From positions 372,001 through 436,000 of the forward strand of contig CAWGZY010000003.1 of the NCBI GenBank assembly GCA_963827085.1: DNA of 64,000 nucleotides, read 5' to 3'. This DNA is from JAGVPT01 sp963827085 (GTDB lineage: Bacteria; Bacteroidota; Ignavibacteria; UBA10030; UBA8401). The notes under the pieces were generated by a model. The model was not told the DNA's origin. It worked only from the letters and a program-made list of their open reading frames with translations, and searched no databases. Positions 42,157-50,839 of this stretch are shown here, piece by piece; within the stretch, counting starts at the first letter, position 1; every line of letters starts with the position of its first letter. The position numbers and the translations under genes were made by a program.

Positions 42157-43509
42157 TTACGCTTTATCTCCCAGGGGCAAAAAGTAAATCGTCGCCAAAC
42201 CCGGAATCGCTGCCAAAAAACTCATCAAAAAATAATTCTCATATCCCATCCACACCTGCAAGTAACCGCTCACAATTCCAGGGAGCAAAATGCCTGCCGC
42301 CATAAACGCTGTTGTGATCGCGTAATGTGATGCTTTGAATTCCGGACGGACAGTCCGCATCAGAAAAACGGTGTATGCAGAAACTCCCAGCCCGTAGGAA
42401 AATTGTTCGAACGAATTGACGACGTACACCCATTCGATGCCAGGTTTGTACTTTGCAAGAAACCAGTACAACGCGATTGCCGAGTTCTGAAGAATCGCAG
42501 TCGGCCACATCCATTTTTTTAATCCCTGCTTCGCGATAACAAATCCGCCAAGAATTCCGCCGGCAAGGAGAAAAATGATGCCAACGGTGCCGTACAGAAT
42601 TCCCATGTCTGCCGTCGAAAGTGTCAATCCTCCCTTCGCTCCGTTATCCATAAGAAATGGAGGCGCCATTTTTAACATGAACGCATCGCCGAGCCGGAAT
42701 ATAAGGATATACGCTACGATCCAACCGATTCTGTATTGAGTAAAGTATGTCCGAAACGCTTCTAAAAATTTTCCGCCCGTGTCATTTCCTTCCCGCTCCC
42801 TGACGAAAGCCTTTGGATGCGGAAGGTACCAGAGCTGGAAAAGATAAACCAGGAGAGAAACGAAAGCCGCGACGGCAAATGCAGCCGCCCAGCCGAACTC
42901 CAGAGGGCGAATCGAAAATGCGTTACCCAATACAGAAAAACGCATATCCTCGAAAATCTTTGTCCCGTCGGGATTTGTGTGGATGAGGCGCTCATTAGCG
43001 AGATACCCTGCAAGGAATACAAGCCCGCCGTTCCCGGCAAGCCACGCAAGTTTATATGCGGCTGACCGAACGCCGACAAAGAATGCTTGTTGATTTTTAT
43101 CCAGCGCATCGAGATAAAAACCGTCGATGGCGATATCATGGGTCGCAGAAACGAATGCAATGAGAGCGAAAACAACGATCGAAGCTGCGATGGCCTGAGT
43201 GCTAAGCGCCCCCAGTGCAAGAAAGACAAAAAGAATTGTGCAAAAAACTTCTGCGGTCAGTATCCATGTCCGCTTCGACGAATAAATGTCGACCATCGGA
43301 CCCCATAACCCTTTCAACGCCCAGGGAAGATAAAGGAAACTCGTCAACCCAATCAATTCGTTGCTTGCGCCGAGATCTTTTAGAAATATTACCGACATTA
43401 AATTGACAATCGTGTACGGGAAACCTTCGGCGAAATAGACGACCGATACCCATAATGGAGCGCTCCGCTTTTTGTCGGGAGAAGGTGATGGGATAAGCAT
43501 ATCAGACAT
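42157..43509 (-). CDS. ampG: MFS permease, AmpG-like muropeptide transporter
   Basis: 450 residues from the ATG at 43509, 8 bp after the upstream SpoIID stop; a longer frame to 43638 overlaps that gene and is not likely. About twelve membrane segments. AmpG-like features are the N-terminal YFAEGFPYTIVNLMSVIFLKDLGAS and LPWALKGLWGPMVD. AmpG carries anhydromuropeptides into the cytosol. The neighbouring kinase and SpoIID genes support a cell-wall recycling role. Confidence 0.8.
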   Translation of the reverse strand: MSDMLIPSPSPDKKRSAPLWVSVVYFAEGFPYTIVNLMSVIFLKDLGASNELIGLTSFLYLPWALKGLWGPMVDIYSSKRTWILTAEVFCTILFVFLALGALSTQAIAASIVVFALIAFVSATHDIAIDGFYLDALDKNQQAFFVGVRSAAYKLAWLAGNGGLVFLAGYLANERLIHTNPDGTKIFEDMRFSVLGNAFSIRPLEFGWAAAFAVAAFVSLLVYLFQLWYLPHPKAFVREREGNDTGGKFLEAFRTYFTQYRIGWIVAYILIFRLGDAFMLKMAPPFLMDNGAKGGLTLSTADMGILYGTVGIIFLLAGGILGGFVIAKQGLKKWMWPTAILQNSAIALYWFLAKYKPGIEWVYVVNSFEQFSYGLGVSAYTVFLMRTVRPEFKASHYAITTAFMAAGILLPGIVSGYLQVWMGYENYFLMSFLAAIPGLATIYFLPLGDKA

Positions 43510-43517
43510 TTCTGGAA

Positions 43518-44846
43518 TCAATATAGTTTCCGAAGTCGAGCATTCCGAAAGTAATGCTTGAGTATTTCTTCTGCGGAAAATTTCTTTGCTGCCATCACGG
43601 CCGCGCCGATTTGGCACAATCCGACGCCGTGCCCCCATCCTGCACCATAAAGAAGAAAATGTTTTGGTGTTCCATCGGTCTCCCGCTCAGTCATAACGAC
43701 GAACGCAGAACTGTAAAGATGAGTTTTGGACAGCCAGCGGCGGATTTCGAGTTCTTTTCCGACGACGAGTTTTTTTTTTGCCCCTTCAATCTTTAGCCTG
43801 GAAATTCGACCGGAAGGCCCTCGTTGGAGGGGAACAAGGTTGAGCAATGTTCCAAAATCAATTCCGGATTTTGCGTTGAGAATTTCCTCAAGTTCACATC
43901 GTTCGTAATCAACGGCCCAACGGAAGAAGTTTTTTGTCTTCTGGTCAGATGTAGGAAGTATTTGCCGTAAGATAATTTCGTCCGTCGTATTGCAATACGC
44001 ATCGGGGTTTGAAAGGATCCAATCCTCGGCTGCCATCTCGCTCAGAATTTTAGGATGTTGAATTGATGAATCGGGAATACTCTCGAGGTATGGAAGGTGC
44101 TTTTGTTCCCAGGTGTTTTCAAACTCCTCCGTGAGGCCGCCGCAAGCTTTGGAAAAGCGGGCATCGCAAATTTCTTCTCCGTGGACAAGGAAAAAGCCCC
44201 GCGTGGCTTCAACGGCTTTCGCGGCGCGATCTGACGCCATTTTGGTAATACCTTGATAACGCTGGCAATGGTCATCAGCGCAAACGTCAAAAATGTCGTG
44301 GTCTTCGCGGTCATACCAGCGTATCAACTCGTCATCGGTCCGAATCGATCTTTCGGGATCGATATCGACATTTCGTTCTTCACGCGCCAGCATCGCAGCG
44401 AGCCAGCTACGCGAAGTAATTGCATGAGCTTTCAGAAATTCAATCGGAGCTTCTCCGCTCATTTCAGACGAGATTACACTCGCGAGATACTCTTCGAGAG
44501 AAATCTCATTGATGACCGCAATGGTACCGTTTTCGCGGGCCATGAGAACCAAATTCCCCCGGAATGTCTGTTCTTCTCTTCTTTCCCAATGAAATTGCAT
44601 TCCTATCGCAACGTCGCGGAGCGTGAATGTCCCAGCGGCAACATTAGCGCAATGAATCTCTTTCCCAGCGATGGCGATATTTCCATCGTTGTCCAATAGC
44701 ATTATCTCTCTATTTTCAGACCGAACACGAAACGTACCCTGCAATTGACGAGAACCATCTATGGCAAACACGCCGTTGAAACTACCGTATACGTCGCGAC
44801 GGTGGTCAAGAATCCCAACCTTAATAGATGGTTCCTGAGAGATCAT
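43518..44846 (-). CDS. SpoIID/LytB domain protein
   Basis: 442 residues from the ATG at 44846; the frame is open further but only to a TTG. The SpoIID domain shows INEISLEEYLASVISSEMSGEAPIEFLKAHAITSRSWL, the DD/HCQRYQG region, KACGGLTEEFENTWE, and the end motif GAGWGHGVGLCQIGAAVMA. SpoIID-family proteins cut or trim peptidoglycan glycan strands (lytic transglycosylase) or enhance amidases. No N-terminal signal peptide is visible, which is odd for a wall enzyme and fits Bacteroidota members that work with imported muropeptides. Confidence 0.85.
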   Translation of the reverse strand: MISQEPSIKVGILDHRRDVYGSFNGVFAIDGSRQLQGTFRVRSENREIMLLDNDGNIAIAGKEIHCANVAAGTFTLRDVAIGMQFHWERREEQTFRGNLVLMARENGTIAVINEISLEEYLASVISSEMSGEAPIEFLKAHAITSRSWLAAMLAREERNVDIDPERSIRTDDELIRWYDREDHDIFDVCADDHCQRYQGITKMASDRAAKAVEATRGFFLVHGEEICDARFSKACGGLTEEFENTWEQKHLPYLESIPDSSIQHPKILSEMAAEDWILSNPDAYCNTTDEIILRQILPTSDQKTKNFFRWAVDYERCELEEILNAKSGIDFGTLLNLVPLQRGPSGRISRLKIEGAKKKLVVGKELEIRRWLSKTHLYSSAFVVMTERETDGTPKHFLLYGAGWGHGVGLCQIGAAVMAAKKFSAEEILKHYFRNARLRKLY

Positions 44847-44909
44847 TGCCTGATTATTTGATTTGGGGTGAAACAAGGCATCGATGATTTTCTTCTTCTC
44901 TCCATGACG

Positions 44910-45935
44910 CTAAAGTTCGCTGACAATCTCTTCGAATACATCCTGAGCAACAGATACTTCCGCAAAGATATTCTCGATCATTTTGGCATCGACTCTTTCA
45001 TAATCTCTTTCAACCGGTGTAACGACCAGACCGCCAATATCAACTGCCGCCGGACTAATGAGGACTCGTGCCTCGCCTTCGCGAAAGTAAACATCAGGAC
45101 GATGCTTGTGCCGGGGAAAAATTATGACGCGCCAGGCGTTTTTCTGAAACGAGCAGAGGAGATTGAGCATCGGTTCTTCCGTTGTGCGTGCAATCCTCTG
45201 CATAGTGCCAAGAAGTCGTATGAGAGAAGCTTCAAGATTTCTTTGATTTTCAGATTCTAACAGAACCACGTGTCTTCCAAATTTTCGAAGCGTGAGAAAT
45301 GAAACAGAACTCTCTCTTTTTCTCAAATTCCTTCTTTGCACATCTTCGGCATCCCGTTCAACCGGGATCAACCCGTACGGGCTGGCCTGAAAATGCATAT
45401 GGTCGGGAGCTGAGGCACCGCATCGAGGTCCATTGTAGAAAACGGTGAACTCCGGACTCAACTCCCTTGCAAGCGAAAGAAGCGTCCCAATGAATTTGCC
45501 AATCTCTTGCCGCTCATGCCGCACGGTCGATATGGTAAAATGGCGCGGAAAAATAGGCGCGGGATTGCATAGAATGATAAATTCGTCCCGATACAGTACG
45601 CCCTTCTGTTCTTCAGGGAGGTTTTTAAAACAAAGAAAACATTTTCGTTCACGAACGGATTTATCATCGACATTCGCACTTGTGCTGATGATTCTCTTCG
45701 GATTACACTGCAACAATGCCAAAAAGCCATTGCAATGTATTTCGCGTACTTTCACTGAATCTAGCGATTCATAGGCATCGGCAAGCAGCCGCCACGTCAA
45801 CTTCTGTTCTTTAAGGAGAGAAATTGCAAGGTCTGCGAGAGAATCGCCCTGCGAACGGGGGGGGAACGATGCAAATACCTTTTGTGAAAGCAATGAAATT
45901 CTTGCGTAAAAGTTGATTGAATATTTTTTGGTCAT
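44910..45935 (-). CDS. DUF4922 HIT-like nucleotidyltransferase/phosphorylase-like protein
   Basis: 341 residues from the ATG at 45935; the frame stays open upstream but that part lies within a MITE. The central signature FYNGPRCGASAPDHMHFQA matches the HxHxQ active-site pattern of the GalT/Ap4A-phosphorylase branch of the HIT superfamily. RKCFLCFKNLPEEQKG is a probable zinc-binding Cys pair. The family is common in Bacteroidota next to cell-wall genes but has no proven reaction. Here it starts the SpoIID-AmpG-kinase cluster, so a nucleotidyl transfer to a recovered amino-sugar phosphate is possible. Confidence 0.8.
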   Translation of the reverse strand: MTKKYSINFYARISLLSQKVFASFPPRSQGDSLADLAISLLKEQKLTWRLLADAYESLDSVKVREIHCNGFLALLQCNPKRIISTSANVDDKSVRERKCFLCFKNLPEEQKGVLYRDEFIILCNPAPIFPRHFTISTVRHERQEIGKFIGTLLSLARELSPEFTVFYNGPRCGASAPDHMHFQASPYGLIPVERDAEDVQRRNLRKRESSVSFLTLRKFGRHVVLLESENQRNLEASLIRLLGTMQRIARTTEEPMLNLLCSFQKNAWRVIIFPRHKHRPDVYFREGEARVLISPAAVDIGGLVVTPVERDYERVDAKMIENIFAEVSVAQDVFEEIVSEL

Positions 45936-45952
45936 CGTGATGCGAACTGCTC

Positions 45953-46076
45953 GGTAGTGTCTCAGTTTCATTCTTAATGTCATTCCGGCGAATGCCGGGG
46001 TCCATGCAATTTGATCTGGATGCCCGCCTAGGCTGGCATGACATTCTTTTTAGGATTTTCAAATTGAGGCACTACC
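45953..46076. mobile_element. MITE-like element 4 with 16-bp TIRs and perfect 8-bp target duplication
   Basis: 124 bp, non-coding. The left end GGTAGTGTCTCAGTTT (45953-45968) and right end AAATTGAGGCACTACC (46061-46076) are inverted repeats at 14 of 16 positions. AACTGCTC occurs immediately before (45945-45952) and after (46077-46084), a perfect 8-bp duplication. The core holds GTCATTCCGGCGAATGCCGG and a GGCTGGCATGAC palindrome. It lies 17 bp upstream of the DUF4922 start, so it may have displaced that gene's promoter. Confidence 0.85.
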
Positions 46077-46117
46077 AACTGCTCAGAAGAAATGCGAAAT
46101 ACAATTCCACGCACAGA

Positions 46118-47587
46118 TTATCCCTTTTTATTTATCCGTTGCCGCGCGAAAATTTCGATCGTGCGCAGCATGTCCTTGTACGCATCGTTGCAGTTTGATT
46201 TCTCGACGGACAACGCTGCATCGGTATTTTCTTCCCACCGGCGGCATAAATATATAGGCTCGTAGATTCTTCCGATTTGATATTCACGCGAAAGCCGAAG
46301 GGTGATTCCGTAATCTTCGCCGTAACTGACGTTCGAAAAAGGGATTTGCCGAAGAAGGGATGTTTGGAATGCGCGTGGTGCGCCGAACCCGTTAATGCGG
46401 AGCGCATTATTTCTTCCGTTCTTTGGAGTCCATTCTTTATGATCGACAACGCCGGGAGGGAATTCCTCAAGCTTCATAGTGACAAGCCTGTATGCGCCAA
46501 TCACCATGGCATACTTGCCGGTTCGAAAAACGTTCACAATTTTCTGAAGCGTTTCACTGTCCGTGTAGAGATCATCTGAATCTAGCTGCACTGCATATTT
46601 TCCGCAATGCTCGGACATTACAGCCTCATTCCAGCATCCCCCGATTCCCAGATCGATGCGCTCCGGAATAATGTGCTTCACCAGCAAACTTCTTTGAGCC
46701 AGCGCTTTCAACGCCTCCGTCGTTCCATCCGTAGAATGATTGTCAACGACAATGATGTTAAACAAAAAATCCGTTTGTTGATTCAATGCGCTGTTGACTG
46801 CCTCGGCGATTGTCTTCACTCTGTTCCGCACAGGGATAACAATGCTCGCCTCGACGGGAAATTTCGTTCCGGTATGAGGAACTGGCTTGAATTTCGGTTT
46901 CAAAAATGCGCCGATATTTTTCAAGTGCTTTGTCTCGACCGCTTCCATTTCTTTTTGGATTGCATAGAAACGTGCATCGACGTAATCAAATTGTGTCTCT
47001 CCCGTTATCCGTGCACTGGATTCCGTTTTCGTGTAGAGATATTCCCGAATGTGGAAAATTCGGCGGTCAACCGAAACTTTTGACCGCAGGTCGTATAATC
47101 CAGCACTTTTTACGTTTGAGATTGGACCATATTTCTTAAGTACCGTTCGAATCGCAGCGACAGAAAAGAGCATCACAGGACCGAAATCAAAACTATCGCG
47201 GATGCTTCCGATTTGGTAATCATTGACAGGATGTTCATGCCGCTCCCCATTCTTGATGTCGTAATAGTCTGAATATATAATTCCCGCATTCGTCTCTTCC
47301 GCCACAGCGAGAAATCGTTCGAGAGCGAATTGACCAAAATCAATCTCTCCCGATTCGGTCATCATCAAAAGGTATTTGCTCTTGACTTTTTTGAGAAGCG
47401 AATTGAGCGCAGCACCGGAATTCGGCGAATCGGCCTTAATTCCCTCGCATTTGGGCGATGACGGGAAATAGGCGCCGCCGTGGAAAACGAATATTTTGTC
47501 AACTGACGATGATTGGCTTAATTGCTGGATTGTGTTCTCAAAATAAGGGAAGGTGCTGAACGGAATTGCGACTGCGGAAACATTCAT
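46118..47587 (-). CDS. Family 2 glycosyltransferase with two GT-A-like halves
   Basis: 489 residues from the ATG at 47587, which has GGAGAG at good distance. The C-terminal half (from about 250) is a normal GT2 domain: ASIVIPVRNRVKTIAEAV, IIVVDNHSTDGTTEAL and the metal-binding QLDSDD. The N-terminal half (about 1-200) also looks GT2-like (KYLLMMTESGEID, NAGIIYSDY) but has no clear DxD, so it may be an inactive domain. The sugar donor and acceptor are unknown. It has a good promoter and is separated from DUF4922 by a MITE. Confidence 0.85.
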   Translation of the reverse strand: MNVSAVAIPFSTFPYFENTIQQLSQSSSVDKIFVFHGGAYFPSSPKCEGIKADSPNSGAALNSLLKKVKSKYLLMMTESGEIDFGQFALERFLAVAEETNAGIIYSDYYDIKNGERHEHPVNDYQIGSIRDSFDFGPVMLFSVAAIRTVLKKYGPISNVKSAGLYDLRSKVSVDRRIFHIREYLYTKTESSARITGETQFDYVDARFYAIQKEMEAVETKHLKNIGAFLKPKFKPVPHTGTKFPVEASIVIPVRNRVKTIAEAVNSALNQQTDFLFNIIVVDNHSTDGTTEALKALAQRSLLVKHIIPERIDLGIGGCWNEAVMSEHCGKYAVQLDSDDLYTDSETLQKIVNVFRTGKYAMVIGAYRLVTMKLEEFPPGVVDHKEWTPKNGRNNALRINGFGAPRAFQTSLLRQIPFSNVSYGEDYGITLRLSREYQIGRIYEPIYLCRRWEENTDAALSVEKSNCNDAYKDMLRTIEIFARQRINKKG

Positions 47588-47679
47588 TTGTATTCTCTCT
47601 CCGACTAGCAAAATAGGAAGACAAGGATGCAGCACTGCAGAGAGCCGGCGGACGGGTTTATCTCGCCTGCAGTTGAATA

Positions 47680-47708
47680 AATGTAGAAAGTTTCCGGTGG
47701 GAAATCAA
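47680..47708 (-). promoter_or_regulatory. Probable promoter of the glycosyltransferase gene
   Basis: On the minus strand TTGATT (47703-47708), a 17-bp spacer and TACATT (47680-47685), about 95 bp upstream of the start codon. Sequence-based only. Confidence 0.4.
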
Positions 47709-47753
47709 ATAGAATGAGGATTGCGGGGGAAAGATTTTATCCTGCCCCCCAAT

Positions 47754-50405
47754 TTACGCTGATTGTTTTAGCTTCCGAAACCCGATAACGCCTTCTCTAT
47801 CGAGGACGATTTCAACATTGTCTCTGTCGGAAAAATCCCCGGCAAGAATTCTTTCAGAGAGCACATTAACGATATGCTTCTGGATGACTCGTTTGAGCGG
47901 ACGCGCACCGTAGCTCGGGTCGTAACCGAGCTTGGCAAGCCATTCCTTGGCCTCGTCCGAAACCGACAGCTTCATCTCTTTTTTTGCGAGCAACGCTGCG
48001 ACTCGATGGAGCTGCAAATCGACGACCTTCTTGATATCGTTTCGTGTGAGCGGTTTGAAGAGAATGATTTCATCGACGCGGTTTAAAAATTCCGGGCGTA
48101 TCGACTGGCGCAGCATTTCAAATAATTCGGCGCGAAGTTCCCCGTGGATGTTCGCCCAGTCTTCATCACTCTCAGCTCCGGACATTTTTTCCTGGATAAG
48201 CTGTGAACCGAGGTTCGACGTCATAATCACAATGGTGTTTTTGAAATTCACCGTTCGTCCTTTTGAGTCCGTCAAACGTCCGTCGTCGAGCAATTGCAGC
48301 AGCACGTTGAATACCTCCGGATGTGCTTTCTCAATTTCGTCGAGCAGAAGCACAGAGTACGGCCTGCGCCGGACAGCTTCCGTCAGCTGCCCCCCTTCTT
48401 CATATCCGACATACCCCGGAGGCGCGCCGATCAAGCGCGACACGGAAAATTTTTCCATGTATTCGCTCATGTCGATCCGAACGATCGCCTCCTCGTCGTT
48501 GAACAGCACTTCCGCCAGCGAGCGTGCAAGCTCGGTTTTCCCAACGCCGGTGGTGCCGAGAAAAATGAACGAACCGATCGGCCTCTTTTCATCCTGCAGC
48601 CCGGCGCGGCTCCTCCGAATAGCATCGGCTACAGCTTTCACCGCTTCTTCCTGGTTTACCATCCGCTCATGAATCTTGTCTTCGAGATGGAGCAGTTTCG
48701 TACGTTCACTTTCCAGCATTCGCGTTACAGGAATGCCGGTCCACTTGGAGACAATCTCCGCAATATCTTCCGCGTCCACCTCCTCTTTCAACATCTTGTG
48801 ATCTTTTTGGGCTTCGGCGAGCTTTGCCGTCGCAGCCTTTATTTTTTTATCGAGGCCGGTAAGCACGCCGTACCGCAGCTCCGCAACTTTTCCCAAATCC
48901 CCCTCACGCTCTTTTTTATCGGCTTCTATACGAACACGCTCAATTTCTGCCTTCATCGAGCGGATCGACTGGATTAGCTCTTTTTCGACCTGCCAGTGTG
49001 CCCTCAGTTCGTTTCGCTTCTGGTTCAATTCCGCAAGGTCATGTTTGATTTGATCTAAGTGGTTTGTAATTGCAGCCTTGTCCGACTCGTCTGCGTATTC
49101 TGCGGTAAGTTCCCGCTTCACCGCTTCTGTTTCGATTTCAAGTTGTTTCACTTTCCGCTCGACAACATCCAACTCTTCCGGCATGGAATCGATTTCAATG
49201 CGAAGTTTCGCGGCCGCTTCATCGATAAGGTCGATCGCTTTGTCGGGCAAAAATCTATCCGAGATATACCGATAGCTCAACTGTGCGGCAGCAACAATTG
49301 CTGCGTCGGTAATGCGGACGCCATGATGCACTTCGTAGCGGTCGTTGAGCCCGCGCAGGATTGAAATCGTGTCCTCAACATTTGGTTCATCTATTAAGAT
49401 CGGCTGGAAACGGCGCTCAAGAGCCGGGTCTTTTTCAATATACTTGCGGTATTCATCCAGCGTCGTCGCACCGATCGCCCGCAGGTCGCCGCGCGCGAGG
49501 GCGGGCTTCAGCATGTTTGAAGCGTCGACGGCCCCCTGTGCAGCTCCGGCTCCGACAAGTGTATGAAGTTCGTCGATGAAAAGGATAATGCTTCCGTGCG
49601 AGTCTTCGACTTCCTTTAACACGGCTTTCATCCTCTCCTCAAATTGCCCGCGGAAACTTGCTCCTGCAATCATCGCAGCCATATCCAACGCGACAATGCG
49701 TTTCGTCTTCAGATTTTCCGGCACATCTCCCTGTATGATGCGATGGGCCAGCCCTTCGGCAATAGCCGTTTTTCCGACACCCGGTTCTCCGATGAGAACT
49801 GGATTATTTTTCGTTCTTCTGGATAACACCTGAAGCACTCGCCGGATTTCTTCTTCGCGGCCGATGACTGGGTCGAGTTTTCCTTTTCGCGCAAGCTCGT
49901 TCAAATCGCGCCCGAATTTTTCGAGGGGTTGAAATTTATCTTCCGGGTTCTGGTCCGTCACACGCTGCGAGCCGCGGACATCTTTTAATGCCTTGAGCAC
50001 ACTCTCCTTCGTGACGCCCTGATCGATCAGCAGCTTTGTTGCGGCGTTTTGTTTCTGGTCGAGCAATGCGAGGAGCAGGTGCTCCGTGCTGACAAACTCG
50101 TCTTTAAGGTTCTCCGCTTCCTTCTGCGCTAGATCAAAAATTCTTTGAAGCTCTCCGGAGATATGCTGTTGACTTGTCCCCTGAATCTTCGGAAGCTTCT
50201 CTACAATCTCATTGACCTTGATTTTAACGTAGTTGACGTTCGTGCCAAGCTTCTGAAGAATCGGGATAACGATTCCTTGCGAGTCCTGAATGAGCGCGGC
50301 GAGCAGATGCTCTGGCTCAATCGATTGATTGCCGTAGCTCGACGCGATTTCCTGCGCGTTCTGAACCGCTTCCTGAGATTTTATCGTAAATTTATTGAAG
50401 TTCAT
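47754..50405 (-). CDS. clpB: ATP-dependent chaperone ClpB
   Basis: 883 residues. ClpB is the hexameric disaggregase that works with DnaK. N-terminal Clp repeats (about 1-145), the first AAA+ domain with GEPGVGKTAIAEG, a middle coiled-coil (about 405-525) and the second AAA+ domain with LGTTGVGKTELAR and PGYVGYEEGGQLTEAV. The middle domain marks it as ClpB rather than ClpC or ClpA. AAGGA precedes the ATG and lies inside a 7-bp-periodic repeat. It is downstream of dnaK and a small membrane protein, but the dnaK terminator lies between, so it may have its own control. Confidence 0.97.
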   Translation of the reverse strand: MNFNKFTIKSQEAVQNAQEIASSYGNQSIEPEHLLAALIQDSQGIVIPILQKLGTNVNYVKIKVNEIVEKLPKIQGTSQQHISGELQRIFDLAQKEAENLKDEFVSTEHLLLALLDQKQNAATKLLIDQGVTKESVLKALKDVRGSQRVTDQNPEDKFQPLEKFGRDLNELARKGKLDPVIGREEEIRRVLQVLSRRTKNNPVLIGEPGVGKTAIAEGLAHRIIQGDVPENLKTKRIVALDMAAMIAGASFRGQFEERMKAVLKEVEDSHGSIILFIDELHTLVGAGAAQGAVDASNMLKPALARGDLRAIGATTLDEYRKYIEKDPALERRFQPILIDEPNVEDTISILRGLNDRYEVHHGVRITDAAIVAAAQLSYRYISDRFLPDKAIDLIDEAAAKLRIEIDSMPEELDVVERKVKQLEIETEAVKRELTAEYADESDKAAITNHLDQIKHDLAELNQKRNELRAHWQVEKELIQSIRSMKAEIERVRIEADKKEREGDLGKVAELRYGVLTGLDKKIKAATAKLAEAQKDHKMLKEEVDAEDIAEIVSKWTGIPVTRMLESERTKLLHLEDKIHERMVNQEEAVKAVADAIRRSRAGLQDEKRPIGSFIFLGTTGVGKTELARSLAEVLFNDEEAIVRIDMSEYMEKFSVSRLIGAPPGYVGYEEGGQLTEAVRRRPYSVLLLDEIEKAHPEVFNVLLQLLDDGRLTDSKGRTVNFKNTIVIMTSNLGSQLIQEKMSGAESDEDWANIHGELRAELFEMLRQSIRPEFLNRVDEIILFKPLTRNDIKKVVDLQLHRVAALLAKKEMKLSVSDEAKEWLAKLGYDPSYGARPLKRVIQKHIVNVLSERILAGDFSDRDNVEIVLDREGVIGFRKLKQSA

Positions 50406-50409
50406 TTGA

Positions 50410-50475
50410 TAGTCCTTATTTCGTAGTCCTTAGTCCCTAGTTTGAGTTCTGAGTTCTGACTTCTGCTTACTGACA
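50410..50475. repeat. 7-bp-periodic repeat in front of clpB
   Basis: On the minus strand the sequence runs through variants such as GTCAGTA-AGCAGAA-GTCAGAA-CTCAGAA, then TAGGGAC-TAAGGAC. The period is 7 with drifting units. The last units include the AAGGAC that serves as clpB ribosome binding site. Confidence 0.5.
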
Positions 50476-50478
50476 TAC

Positions 50479-50712
50479 TCACTTACCCTCGCCGCTTTCC
50501 TGTTCTTTCATTTTCTTTCCGGCCTTTTTTTCTATTACTACCTCTATTGCCTCTCGTTTGTCTTTCGGCTGGAAATCATGATATACCGTCAACGAGGCAA
50601 AGTTGCCCCAACCTTTCGGTTTTATTACAATCGCAATGAGCCCCACCATCAATAACAACCCAACACCAGTCAAAATTAGTATCGAAATCAGATCTTGAGT
50701 CACACCGGACAA
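50479..50712 (-). CDS. Small single-pass membrane protein, unknown function
   Basis: 77 residues from TTG (AGGA a few bases upstream); a GTG three codons later is an alternative. There is one N-terminal hydrophobic helix (about 8-30, ISILILTGVGLLLMVGLIAIVI) and a charged C-terminal tail with KKAGKKMKEQE. I recognise no family. It lies between dnaK and clpB on the same strand, but its function cannot be inferred from that. Confidence 0.6.
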   Translation of the reverse strand: MSGVTQDLISILILTGVGLLLMVGLIAIVIKPKGWGNFASLTVYHDFQPKDKREAIEVVIEKKAGKKMKEQESGEGK

Positions 50713-50749
50713 AATCCTTTTTCAAATGCAATGATTAAAAATAATGACC

Positions 50750-50782
50750 ACAAAAAACAAAAGGCGAGGACATCCTCGCCTT
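50750..50782 (-). terminator. Intrinsic terminator of dnaK
   Basis: On the minus strand a perfect 10-bp stem AAGGCGAGGA / TCCTCGCCTT with a 2-base loop (in practice a 4-base loop) is followed by TTGTTTTTTG. It lies about 58 bases after the dnaK stop. Confidence 0.85.
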
Positions 50783-50839
50783 CCGTTAATCTGCGCAATC
50801 TACCATCAGCGCTAAATCTGCGTAATCCGAGTAATCACA

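Noticed and set aside
45936..45983. 16-codon N-terminal extension of the DUF4922 gene
   Set aside because: The extension runs into the MITE at 45953-46076 and its duplication, so the ATG at 45935 is preferred.
47710..47753. Possible clpB terminator (GGGGG..CCCCC stem)
   Set aside because: The stem is short with a 15-base loop and no clean T run follows it; not called.
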